This document shows, piece by piece, positions 44,285 to 55,500 of a DNA stretch of 64,000 nt; positions within the stretch are counted from its first letter, which is position 1; each line of letters opens with the position of its first letter. The stretch comes from Arion vulgaris (taxonomy: Eukaryota > Mollusca > Gastropoda > Stylommatophora > Arionidae): positions 68,997,865 to 69,061,864 of the forward strand of contig CM036753.1 in assembly GCA_020796225.1 (NCBI GenBank). The letters run 5' to 3'. The notes under the pieces are model-generated. The model had not been told where the DNA came from. It worked only from the letters and a program-made list of their open reading frames with translations, and made no database searches. A program made the translations under genes and the position numbers.

Positions 44285-44890
44285 ACTTGCAAGAAAGGAC
44301 GCCATACCGGTTAGGAAATGTTAAAAAAGAAATTATGATACGAATTGGCAAAGTAACATCAGCTTTTAAAAGTCTAAATGAAATATGGAACTACAAATTA
44401 TATAGTATTAAAACTAAATTACGAATTTTCAATTCAAATGTTGTATCAATCCTAACATATGCTAGCGAGAGTTGGAAAATGATTAAAGATATAGAAAACA
44501 AGTTGAATGCATTTGAAAATAGATGTCTGCAAAAAATAATGAATATAAAATGGAGCGAATTCAGGAGAAGTGACGAAATCAGAGACATGTCTGGTCAACC
44601 AATAGTGACAACTATTATAAGAGAGAGAAGATGGAGATATGTTGGACACACCTTGAGGAGAAATGATCAACGAATATCAAAGCAGGCATTGAAGTGGGAT
44701 GCAAAGGGTTCAAGAAAGAGAGGTCGACCTAAGGAGACCTGAAACGAACTTTGCTGAGAGAGGCAAGAGGTATCGGTCTCAGTTCCATGGATGAGATTGA
44801 GCGAGTTGCCCAGGATAGAGCGGTATGGAGAAGTTACTTGCAGGCCCTATGTAACGTATACGGTACAAGAGGAATTATTATTAAAGATTA
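44285..44890 (+). pseudogene. LINE reverse transcriptase C-terminal end
   Basis: A 151-codon frame with IRIGKVTSAFKSLNEIW, LTYASESWKMIKDIENKLN, GQPIVTTIIRERRWRYVGHT and RKRGRPKET, then a stop and the tail RDRAVWRSYLQAL-like (44800-44860). Non-LTR retrotransposon thumb and tail; endonuclease and palm are missing. Source family of the inverted tails at 28740, 35825 and 63085. Confidence 0.85.
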
Positions 44891-45204
44891 AAAAGGCCAT
44901 ATATGCACTATATTAGTTTTACATCTCAGGCTGGAAGGGGAAAGACTAAGTAAGTCTGTTAATCACTAAGAATATGAATTATGATGGCAATAAGATGTGT
45001 TTATGTTACCAATACTATTTTAAAGGACCAGTTTTACAGAGTCGACATGATAGTATGAGATTTTATATGAACATATTATTAAGTAACATGTAACTAATTT
45101 CTGCCCATGCTTGTATCTGGGAAAAATAGTTGCAAGCCTTGCTCTCCAAATGTACTCGATTCACATCCCATGTGGAGTAATTAGGCAGTTATCTCTAATC
45201 TCAT

Positions 45205-45455
45205 AGTAGGTGTGCACCCGTGTGGTGCTGGGGCCAACAAGGAAGCAAAGAATAGTACCACTGCGACCTACAATGCATGTCGTAAGAGGATGCTACCCTA
45301 GTAAACAAAAAACAGCGCAGAAATTGGATGTGCTGGCCTACCTGTAGGTGCATAACTGGCACAGTGTACAATCACTCTTGGGCTCAGTTCACATAGAAAT
45401 CACACAGAGTGGTTGACAAGTGATCGATATGGAGTATTCAAAGAAGAAGAAGAGT
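45205..45455 (+). repeat. Dispersed repeat R1 copy
   Basis: CCGTGTGGTGCTGGGGCCAA, GTACCACTGCGACCTACAAT, GATGTGCTGGCCTACCTGTA and a terminal GAAGAAGAAGAG. This copy shows the family in its likely sense orientation. Confidence 0.75.
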
Positions 45456-45459
45456 AGGT

Positions 45460-45720
45460 GTGATAGAGTGCCTAGCTCTACCGGACAGAAACGATAAACG
45501 TAGCCGCCCCTCTTTTTCTGTTAAGCATGCAAAAACCCTTGGTTGCGAAAACTTAAAAGAGTAGACTGGAAAGTCACAGCCCACGAAAAAAACCAGATAT
45601 TAAAAAGATTTATACAAATTGATACCATCCTCAAAATGACAGTAGGGACCCTTGATAATGCTACAGAGTTCAAACACTACTACTAAGATCTTCCTGTGTA
45701 AGAATGGTTATTTTCTGCAA
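45460..45720 (+). repeat. Dispersed repeat D copy
   Basis: Shares AGTAGACTGGAAAGTCAC, GACCCTTGATAATG and ACTAAGATCTTCCTGTGTAA with 36380-36530. Confidence 0.5.
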
Positions 45721-45725
45721 GTGGA

Positions 45726-45923
45726 ATGATGGTCTTACCAAGTGATGAACAGTTTTGTGTTGCTATATTAGCGACGGCCATATGCATTTTATGCGGAGCA
45801 GGTTTCTTTTTGTGGCGTTACGCGCTGTTTCATTCTGGAATTAGTTCACACAGGAAACGTTTCACAGTTGTTAGCATTTCGTGTGATATTCATTGGCACA
45901 GGAACGGAGCAATTATGGGGTGA
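45726..45923 (+). CDS. Small ORF with a predicted membrane helix, doubtful
   Basis: Sixty-five codons, ATG to TGA. Residues 10-30 (FCVAILATAICILCGAGFFL) would form a transmembrane helix followed by basic residues (WRY, HRKRF). No homology recognised. It directly follows a dispersed repeat, and there is no evidence of transcription, so it may be a chance frame. Confidence 0.15.
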   Translation: MMVLPSDEQFCVAILATAICILCGAGFFLWRYALFHSGISSHRKRFTVVSISCDIHWHRNGAIMG

Positions 45924-45924
45924 C

Positions 45925-47120
45925 CCGTTGCAGTGAAGTTGGAACCGTACTTATGAACTATGAACCAATCAATCAAACCAGATGTAACAAAATGCAACTC
46001 TCCAAGAAAAAAATCCTGTCATCCGCTACTACTAAGAATAACTACCGTGGCACATAGCAGAAATCATAACTAAATGCAGGAGTTAGAATTCTGAAAGCCA
46101 CATAAGATTACAAAAATATAGCAAGTAATACAGTGTGAAGAAATAATATCTATGACATGTCATACAAAATCAGACTTACCATTACTATAATATATATCAG
46201 AACTGCTGTAAGAGATAAGGGGGAGAACGTGTTCTGTAGTAAAAATATTAAGAAAATTGGAGAGAGATTGAATGCTGATTTATCTGCTCTGAATGTAGAG
46301 ACATCAAGTTCTAGTCAGTGAATATTGTATTTTTTGGATAGTGAACAAACACATGATGAAATGGATTTGCTGGGTTGAAAGGTACAAATATCACTGCGTA
46401 ATCACTTCAGGTGGAGAAACCCTTCCTTCATTACAAAGATGTATGCAAACATGACTTGAAGATGCTTGACATCAATACACAAAACTGAGAGTTCACAAAG
46501 GACAGATCCAACTGGAGACAGGATCTGAAAACAGGTCTGAGAACTTGTGAAGACAGACTAAAACAACTTGCTGACATAAAATGTGCCAAGATAAATACAG
46601 AAATAAAATCCACCATGGCTGCTACATATCCATTATCTCTCAAGACTAACAGGATGCATCATAAACCACTGTAAACCATAGTATCATATAACTATCTTTA
46701 ATGGCTCAACTGTGCAAATAGTGGTTTATAAGTGACTATTCTAGAACGTAGGAAGAAGAATATTTGTATCCAACATGCGTAACTAGTTAGTTCTATCACC
46801 ACTACTACTGAATAAAGTAACCCAAGCCACAGACAGAGGACAACAGAGATAGAGAGAGAAAATTCTGAAAAGCCTGATCTCATGACATGGAAGAGTATTA
46901 ATATCCAAACTGATAGCTAGTATGAAGGACAGATGTTTGTGGAGATTCAAGATCGCCTATGCCAGCTGGCATGGCACATGCTGATGATGAAGTAGATGAA
47001 AGTGTTTTAGATCATAAACACTTCTTTACTGTAGCCTAGGTGGTGGAGGATGAGAGACGACTAAGTAACTATTTCATGAACGAGAACTATATTGTCACCT
47101 TTTGTACAAAAGTATCTTAA
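45925..47120. other. Intergenic stretch
   Basis: No gene recognised. Short frames at 46431-46643 and 46698-46883 on the minus strand lack support. Worn lines near 46400-46560 might be an old LINE but cannot be assigned. Confidence 0.3.
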
Positions 47121-47126
47121 CATAAC

Positions 47127-47269
47127 TTAACCCCTTCACTCTGTAGTTGTTTTTGGCCTCAGACGTACTTATATTACAATGTACGCTGAATTAGCCAGTA
47201 TATTGGCTTTGCGTCACCTAAACAAATACAGAGAGCCAGTATATCAGCTCAGAAGGGTGAATGGGTTAA
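47127..47269. mobile_element. TTAA-flanked miniature inverted-repeat element (143 bp)
   Basis: Starts TTAACCCCTTCACTCTG and ends AGGGTGAATGGGTTAA, giving imperfect inverted ends with TTAA at both borders. Internally GCCAGTATATTGGC and GCCAGTATATCAGC form two related palindromes. Same architecture as 5880-6181 and 13975-14201. Confidence 0.6.
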
Positions 47270-47639
47270 GCTGTGAGAGGCTGTTAATAAACAGGGCTAG
47301 TAGAAGAATGACAACATAATATCATCCAACAACATAATATTTGTGCTATAGAAGGATACAACAAACATAATATTAACAACACCAGAAAGCATATCTAGAA
47401 AGAATAATGATGTATCTTTTCAATGTCAATGGTTGGTCACATAATTTCTATTATATCATCAACATTAAAAGATTATTAGCAATTATTATATAAAAACTTG
47501 GATTGTATGTAACCATAGACTGATGTCAAGAATAATGTTATATTAAAAGTATATAATGACAATACTGCTAAATAATATAAGAAATAATAAAAGCTGATAG
47601 AAGATAACGCAAGTGATGATGATGATGTTGTTGTTTATA

Positions 47640-48255
47640 CCAATGGGTCTGTGCATCATGGTGAGAAGTCAGTTGGGTTTCTTGGCTAGCCCTTGGATAG
47701 GACATACAGGACAGCTACTTCCAGTATGAGGATGGAGGTTGAGGCAGTTACTTCTGCCCTCCATTGGCTCTCTGGAACTCCGTTTACAGGGGCAGTTGTT
47801 GTTTATGATTCTCAGTCGATGTTTTGGAAGATCCAGAATGGCAGGTTTCAATATGAGTGTATGTCGTCTACAGGCGTTCCCAACCTCTAGAGACTCATGT
47901 GGATCTACTGTTCTGGTCATACGGGTGCTCCGGAAACAAGAGAGCGGACATGCTTCAATCGATTGTTGGGGAGCTTAGGATGGATAAGGGAGATGTTCTT
48001 TTGTCTTTTGGCGACCTATTGTTGGATGAGGACACTAAAATTAACATTGAATCAATCCAGCGATTTAGGGAGTTTGGAATAACACGTTGTACAAGTAGAT
48101 CTGGATGCTTGAGGGTAGAAGAAAGTGTATTTAACCAGCGAGCTACAGAAACCATCAGTATGCATATCCTTCGACATCTGTTGGGGAAGACTGAGCACCT
48201 AGTGTCAGAGAATTCCTATTTCTTGTTTGCTGCCATAAAGTCTGTGTGAAGCTAT
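47640..48255 (+). pseudogene. LINE RNase H fragment
   Basis: Reads SSMRMEVEAVTSALHWLSG (the catalytic Glu helix), VVVYDSQSMFWKIQNG (the DS motif), LMWIYCSGHTGAPETRERT (worn HxGxxGNExAD), then ESVFNQRATETISMHILRHL. Several frame changes split it. The order matches the RNase H plus tail common in animal LINEs. Confidence 0.75.
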
Positions 48256-48735
48256 TCCATAATGCAGTAGCAATGGGAAGTGTTCGATACCTCACAGTAC
48301 TAGATCTTAATATTTGGATTGAATCTGGAAGTATGCGTGTGGAATGGGTGGACATCATTCGGAGATCACATCTCAAGAAAATGACTTGGCTGTACACGCC
48401 TGGACATGCTGGAGTGCGGGGTAACGAGCGTGCTGACTCTCTTCCAAACAGTGCCCCGACTCAAGTGGGCAGAAGCATGGACAGAGCCGATATCATCAAT
48501 GCGGAACGCTCTCAATTGTGTGACATGGGCGGGTCTCAGACACTGGAACGAGTTGAGAATTAGGCGTTAAGTTTGGACATGCCAGACAGTGTCGTCTTCG
48601 TGGTAGAGAGAGAAGATATAGTAATCAACTTCTCATGGGTACTGTGAGCAAATGGACTTTGGGATGGCTGCTGCAACGGAGGACAGAGCACGAATGGGAA
48701 TGTCCATTGTGCCATGACGTCGATCGCATAACATA
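48256..48735 (+). pseudogene. LINE RNase H fragment, second copy in tandem
   Basis: Contains MRVEWVDIIRR, then WLYTPGHAGVRGNERADSL, the His/Asp end of RNase H, and SMDRADIINAERSQL. It is a different copy from the preceding one because it starts again at mid-domain. Confidence 0.75.
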
Positions 48736-48739
48736 ACAT

Positions 48740-49160
48740 AACATTTGGAGGTAAAGTGGTCTACATATCCTGAGCAGAACAACCTTATTTTATTAGTACC
48801 AACTGTTGGTATTTGAACTTCTTTGCTGACTTTCCCATACCTCTATCTCAATGAGATAGGTACTTCAAAACAGTGAGGACTATTGAAATATGCTAACACT
48901 TGGAAATAATTTCAATTAGTTTTGATTGCAAAAGAAACATTTGACTAACGTGCATTCTATCATATTAATAACACACACAAAATTAACACAACTGAAAGAT
49001 GATATACCAGGCATGAAGGATCATCATGTGCCATACTAGCTGCCGATGACAATCTCCAAAATCAACTGGCCTTAGTACTGAATACCAGTTCCATAATGAC
49101 ACTTTTTTCATGCCATGAAGATAAGATATCCCAGATTTATTTCTAAGTCTCCCTCTGCTT
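48740..49160. other. Intergenic stretch
   Basis: Unassigned AT-rich sequence; ATAACATAACATAACAT at 48728 is a short pentanucleotide run. Confidence 0.3.
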
Positions 49161-49167
49161 TGCCTCT

Positions 49168-49415
49168 CACTTCTTCTTGAGCGATCCATATTGACCAATT
49201 GTTAAACAATCTTTGTGATTTGTATGTGATCTGAGCCTAAGAGTGAATGCATGTTGTGTCAGTTATGCGCCTACAAGTAGGCCAGCACATCCAATTTCTG
49301 TGATGCTTTTATTTACTAGGGTAGCTTACCTAGGTCCCTACCTCTGTCGTTTCTTACGACATTCCTTGTAGGTCGCAGTGTTACTATTCTTTGCTCCCTT
49401 GTAGACCAGGCGACC
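49168..49415 (-). repeat. Dispersed repeat R1 copy
   Basis: CTTCTTCTTGAGCGATCCAT, GCCTACAAGTAGGCCAGCAC and TTACGACATTCCTTGTAGG in the order of the family. Confidence 0.75.
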
Positions 49416-49599
49416 TCTCACTAATTTTGCCAGATGTCAGTCATCATGCGTTTTATAACTCAATTGTCATGACATGTTCCCCAAAAACCATTATTGTATT
49501 GCTTAAAAGTATGTAAACCAACAAAATAAATCACAGCAAACTATAATAAACATTTTACAGTAATTACATCAGGACTAAGGAAAACAAATCATTACTTAC

Positions 49600-49689
49600 T
49601 TTCAGAAAAGTGATGCCAGCAATAAAGGAAATAAAAATAATCAAACTAACACCAGTTAAGATCCAACAAATATTCCCAGACATAAATAA
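49600..49689 (-). CDS. Candidate 90-nt exon encoding a transmembrane helix
   Basis: On the minus strand a strong acceptor (CACTTTTTGTTTTCTTAAG) precedes exactly 90 nt, which end at CTGAAA before a consensus donor GTAAGT. The frame reads LFMSGNICWILTGVSLIIFI and SFIAGITFLK, an uninterrupted hydrophobic helix. It is phase 0 at both ends. It lies between PRRC1 and the CARD gene on their strand. No partner exons were identified, so it could belong to an unknown gene, to an alternative 5' part of the CARD gene, or be spurious. Confidence 0.35.
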
Positions 49690-49984
49690 CTTAAGAAAAC
49701 AAAAAGTGACATCCTTGTTTCAAAACTTCATTATACAATCAAAATGATTGTATCCAACATGTTGATGGGATATTAAGAGATACAAATACAAATGTTCAAT
49801 TTCATATTCTGAGAGGCTGCGGCCAGTTTAGAAATATGAAAAGGTAAAGTTAATACTATTGCATATAATGATGTATGTGTGATAGATATCTCACAGTACC
49901 ACCTACATCTTAGTATTTGAATGCAAGCAAGAAAGTTCTCATTCTGGCAAACGTTTCTTAAAAAAAGGTGTCTAAAGGCAAGGA

Positions 49985-50185
49985 TTGACATCATTGTGCC
50001 AAATTTCCTCACAAGCTCTGTCTGTCTGCAAAAATGGCACGTCATCTGCCAAAAGTGTTGCATAAAACACAAGCTTATAGCTCCAGCAACAATCCTAGGA
50101 ATCTCATGAAGAAATGGCACATGTGACTTGGCCTGAATTTAACCCACAACCTTTAGAACAACAGGCAAATGTGTTAACCCACTTC
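49985..50185 (-). repeat. tRNA-derived SINE family S4, worn
   Basis: GCAACAATCCTAGGAATCTC and AATTTAACCCACAACCTTTA correspond to 24590-24690. Followed at 50225-50340 by a T-rich run and text like the tail of family S3 (AGCTGGGTCAACTGGAGCA). Confidence 0.6.
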
Positions 50186-50499
50186 TTCATAGACACCCAT
50201 AGGCTTTTCTCTTCCCATAGAAAAAAAAAGAATTTATTTTTATTTTTTTTCCAGCTGGGTCAACTGGAGCATGTGTCAGTCGGAAATATACCCCAACTGT
50301 TTCAATAACAAAGCAAGTGCTTTAACAACTTGACTATGTTCACATTAGTAGCAAAAGTACATTTGTTTAGCAAATCCCATATTCAGAAATTCTAACTGAA
50401 TCTCTGAAACTGATATATATACGTTTAATGTGGATCTACTATTTCAAAAAGTTGGACTGGATTTTAGATGTAGAATTAAGGACAAATTATCATAATCAG

Positions 50500-50925
50500 A
50501 TGTTGTGCCGGCTGGAGAAGGCAATCATGGATCTCCACAAATCTCTGTCTCTGGTGTTTACTATCATCTTAGATGTTGACGCTCTTCCCTGCCATGAAGT
50601 CAGACTATCCAAAATTTTCTCTCTCTGTCGTCCTCTGTCTCGCCTACCCTCAATGTTACCGGTTGTCACAATGTTTTCTAAACTCCCTTCCTCATCACAT
50701 GTCTGAAAAATGATGACTGCCTCTTTTTTATGTTGATAAGCTTTCTCTGTGCCTTGACCTCATTCAACACCTCAAAATTAGTCATTTTAGCAGTCCATGG
50801 AATTCTCATCATTCTTCTATAAAAGCACATCTCTGTGGCTTTTCAGTCTGTTTGTTTATTGTCCATGACTCGCAACCGTATGTCAGTATTGGTTCTACAT
50901 AGCATTGAATAAGGACAAATATGAA
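50500..50925 (-). mobile_element. LINE 3'-end fragment, inverted
   Basis: GTTGTGCCGGCTGGAGAAGG, CTTCCCTGCCATGAAGTC and TTGTCCATGACTCGCAACCG are the complement of a LINE tail with an LxTYGCESWT-type block (here read from GACTCGCAACCGTATGTCAG). Distinct from the other families in the window. Confidence 0.6.
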
Positions 50926-51076
50926 TCAAATAATTATACCGCAAACAGAACATAGTACTTTATTCTGTAATTAGTATTCCAACAATAACTACAGAATGAG
51001 AGTTGGCAAACTTTTTACCACTATATCAATAACAATAAAAAAAAAAAAAAATCTTGACCCTGACAATGCCACCAAA

Positions 51077-51254
51077 TCATGAAATAAAAGATGTTGGCAA
51101 CTGTTGCTTGTACATATAAGCTAGACTTTGGGCTGCCAGTTGGAGTGACTGACGTCGTGACACACCTGATAACACCATCTGCCAATCAGCATGACCAATG
51201 TGTGGCAGTGCAGCTTCGATTACTTCACCAATAGTCACTGCCAATCCTGCCCAT
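51077..51254 (-). CDS. PRRC1: PRRC1 terminal exon
   Basis: Encodes WAGLAVTIGEVIEAALPHIG to MYKQQLPTSFIS, then TGA. Acceptor CACTTTTAG. Matches the normal end of the family. Confidence 0.97.
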
Positions 51255-54200
51255 CTAAAAGTGAATGCAATACAATTGAATGACTGTTACAGTTTTAGAT
51301 AGGACATTATTGTAGACAGTAAGCCATAACCTATGAGATCAAATTTACACTCCTCAACATCTTCGCCAATCGCGAAATGTGCAGCCATGGTGAGTTTTTA
51401 AATAGACCAAACATGTTGAGGATTCTCCGCAAGGAAGTTAGTTCTTATTTTTCATGCTTGTTGGCAGACAATGCTCTGATATAACCACAAAAAGGCTTGT
51501 CCTTAAGTTGAAAGGAGCTTGCTTCGGCTTATTGGTTGCTAAACTGACATCATTGCACTCTGGACAGACCCATAGGTGCTCAGTCTTCCCTAATGGATAT
51601 CGAAGAGTATGCATATTAATGGCTCCTGTGGCTCGCTGGTTACACACACTCCTCACCCTGTCCCTCAAACATCCAGTTCTACACATACAACGGGTAACTT
51701 CAAATTGCTTAAATTGGTGGATTGATTCAACATCTATTTTAGTGTCTTCATCTAACAGGCAGTTGCGAAAAGACTAAAGAGCATCCCCATTATCTATTTT
51801 CAACTCCACAACAATCGATACTGTTTATGTAAGCCTGCCCGCTATCTCATTGCCACAAACATCCACCTGCCTAGGACTAGATCCACGTAAGTCTCTGGAG
51901 GTTAGAAACTGCTATAGATGACATCCACTCATACTGAAACCTGCCTTCTGGATCTTGTGAAGCATCGGCTGAAAGTCAGATACAACAACAGTCCCAGTAA
52001 ACAGAGTCCCAGAGAGCCAATGGAGGGCAGCAGTAATGGCATCAACCTCCATCCTTATACTGGAGGTAGTTGTCCACTTAAATTTCGATGCTTCGGCTTA
52101 AAGAGGCTTTAATATCCTACATAACAAATATGGTTGCAAGGTAGATGTTTAAAAAAAATTGTCATCATTGTTCAATTTTCTCAGTTTGTTAAAATTTCCT
52201 GGGTTAATCAAGGCATAGCACTGTCATGATGGAGCATTATCTTCTAGTTAGAAGATATGGATGTTTTCTTTGAATGGTATACAACAAGCATTGACACATC
52301 TTTACAATCTGATGTGGCATTCACATTGTCACCTCCCTTCCGGAAATGGACTAAAAGCACTCCATGAATACCAAAACACTATAGCATCGACACATCTTCA
52401 CAGTACGATGTAGTATTACCTGTCACTTCCCTTCTAGAAATAGACTTTCAGGCTCCATGACAATCCCAAAACACTATAGTCATTGACACATCTTTACATC
52501 GATGTAGCATTCACATTGTCACTTTCCTTCTAGAAATGGACTTACAGGGCTCCTTGACAATCCCAAAACACTAGTCATTGACACATCTTCACAGTACGAT
52601 GTAGCCTTCACAGTCCGATGTAGCATTCCCATTGTCACTTCCCTTCTAGAAATGGACTTACAGGGCTCCTTGACGATCCCAAAACACTATAGGCAACAAC
52701 ACATCTTGCTAAAACTACTAACATTTGCAGCTATCCCATATATAACATTTCACATAACATTCCAATAATAAGATTTCTAACTAAGAGATGAAAATAAAAC
52801 TCAACAAACTAAGCAAGCAACATATCTTACCTAAGAGGATAATCTGATGGGGTTCTATCCTGTGCAGTAAGGACATACTCTGTGGGAATAAGGGTTGGCT
52901 GCGAGAACGACTGCAACTCGATGCCGTGAACTGGATCTTTCAGAAGCAGGCAGCTCATTTCAAACCACCTAAAGAAATGTTTTCATGAATAATATTGATT
53001 TATTTCAATTGATTTATTATTACAGCATTGAAACAAAACATGCGGTGGCCTAATTAATTTTTGCTACATTTTTCACTTCAATGTGACTGCACATATTCAG
53101 ATGTAGTTTTTTTTTTTTTTTTTTTAGCTATATTTGATCAATAACATGTAATAAAAGCCCATGTAATAATGGAATTACGATGAATGAATGTAATTTTATC
53201 ACAAGCTAACAAAATATAAACAAATAAACTCTTATTCTTCTTCTTGATTTCTCTAATCCCATTTTCCCTTGGCATCAGGATAAGTAGAGATTTCTAGAAC
53301 AGGCTCTTGTGTGTGCTTCATAAACAGTGTTTTTCATCACCTCTGTTATCTCTGAGGTCCATCTTTTGTGTGGCCTTACTTTTGCTTTGTATCCATTGTA
53401 TCGGAGCAACATTACTCTTTGAGGTGCACTGTCTGTTGGCAATCTGTTTATGTGGCCAAACCATTTAATTTGTTGTTTCTTGATGAAGTTTAGTACTGAT
53501 GTACTCACTTTTTCCTGATGTCTTTATTTCTCAACTGGTCTCTTCTTGTTACCCCCAGCATTCTGTGTAGAAACTTTATCTCTATCATTGACTAGTTTTC
53601 TTCTATAATATTTTGCCAGTGTCCAGGTTTGGCACTGGTAGTATAATGTGGGGAGAAATATTGTGTTGAACATTGCTCTTTTTTTGTTCATGGTTAAATG
53701 TTTGCATTTTAAAAGTGGCGCCATTTGTCTTATCATCTGATGTGCTATGTTGTATCTGTGTTGGATGTCATTAGTTCTTCTAAAAGTATATCGTCTAACC
53801 ACATCTTCTAAAAAAGTATATCTTCTAACCATATCTTCTAAAAAAGTATATCTTCTAACCATATCTTCTAAAAAGTATATCTTTTAACCATATCTTCTAA
53901 AAAAAGTATATCTTCTAACCATATCTTCTAAAAAGTATATCTTCTAACCACATCTTCTAAAAAGTATATCTTCTAACCATATCTTCTAAAAAGTGACTCT
54001 TCTAAAAAAGTATATCTTCTAACCATATCTTCTAAAAAGTATATCTTCTAACCATATCTTCTAACCATATCTTCTAACCATATCTTCTAAAAAGTGACTC
54101 TTCTAAAAAGTATATCTTCTAACCATATCATCTAAAAAGTATATCTTCTAACCACATCTTCTAAAAAGTATATCTTCTAACCATATCTTCTAAAAAGTGA

Positions 54201-55424
54201 CTCTTCTAAAAAGTATATCTTCTAACCATATCTTCTAAAAAAGTATATCTTCTAACCATATCTTCTAAAAAAGTATATCTTCTAACCATATCTTCTAAAA
54301 TACTCTTCTAAAAGTATATCTTCTAACCATATCTTCTAAAAGTATATCTTCTAACCATATCTTCTAAAAGTATATCTTCTAACCATATCTTCTAAAAGTA
54401 TATCTTCTAACCATATCTTCTAAAAAGTATATCTTCTAACCATATCTTCTAAAAAAGTATATCTTCTAACCATATCTTCTAAAAAAGTATATCTTCTAAC
54501 CATATCTTCTAAAAAAGTATATCTTCTAACCATATCTTCTAAAAGAATTCTAATATTCTAAAGTATAAATGCACACAATGTATAATTATGTAAACCATGC
54601 CCAAGCAGTGTCACTTTCTGAAGTCAGATTTGTTATTGAGTATGGTCTTATGTGCAAGTCTAGCTATGGTGTCTATGATTCTTTATAATTACTAAAATTC
54701 CAGCCTTCCTTTTGTTCGCTTGAAATATTTATACATTCAATGTTATTACTGAAGTGTTCTCTAGAAATGTTCCGTAGGAAAACAACTTTTACATCTTTAC
54801 CTAATCAGGTAAATGTATCTTTATCTACCCAGGTAAATGTATCTTTATCTATCAGGTAAATGTATCTTTATCTATCAGGTAAATGTACCTTTATCTATCA
54901 GGTAAATGTATCTTTACTATCAGGTAAAAGTATATTTAAATATCAGGTAAAAGTATCTTTACTTATCAGGTAAATGCATCTTTATCAAGTAAATGTATCT
55001 TTATCTATCAGGTAAATGTATCTTTACCTATCAGGTAAAATTTCCACAATGAAACCCTCGACAGACACAACTGTCTGGTCATGTGAGATGATGGCATTAT
55101 TTCTCAAGATGGCAATCCTTTCTTCTGCTCCTTTCAATCCAGCAGTGAAGCCCACTGCTTGAGCAGCTGCTGTAGGCTGACTTTCCTAGGAAGATTTTTA
55201 AAAAACTCTTCATTATATACACAAATAGCTCATAGATGCTTTTTGAGTGATTGTATGTCTGTCTAATTTGACACTTGATGTTTCAGAATTTACAGTGTGA
55301 TTATTTAGGATAACCATGATAGCACAGCTTTAGTGTGATTTATCTGTGCACTAGAGACATTGCACCAAGCCAGGATATGGTCCAGTTTTTCCAGTAGCTT
55401 ATTAGCACTTTCATCCCTGTGATA

Positions 55425-55500
<76 letters not shown>

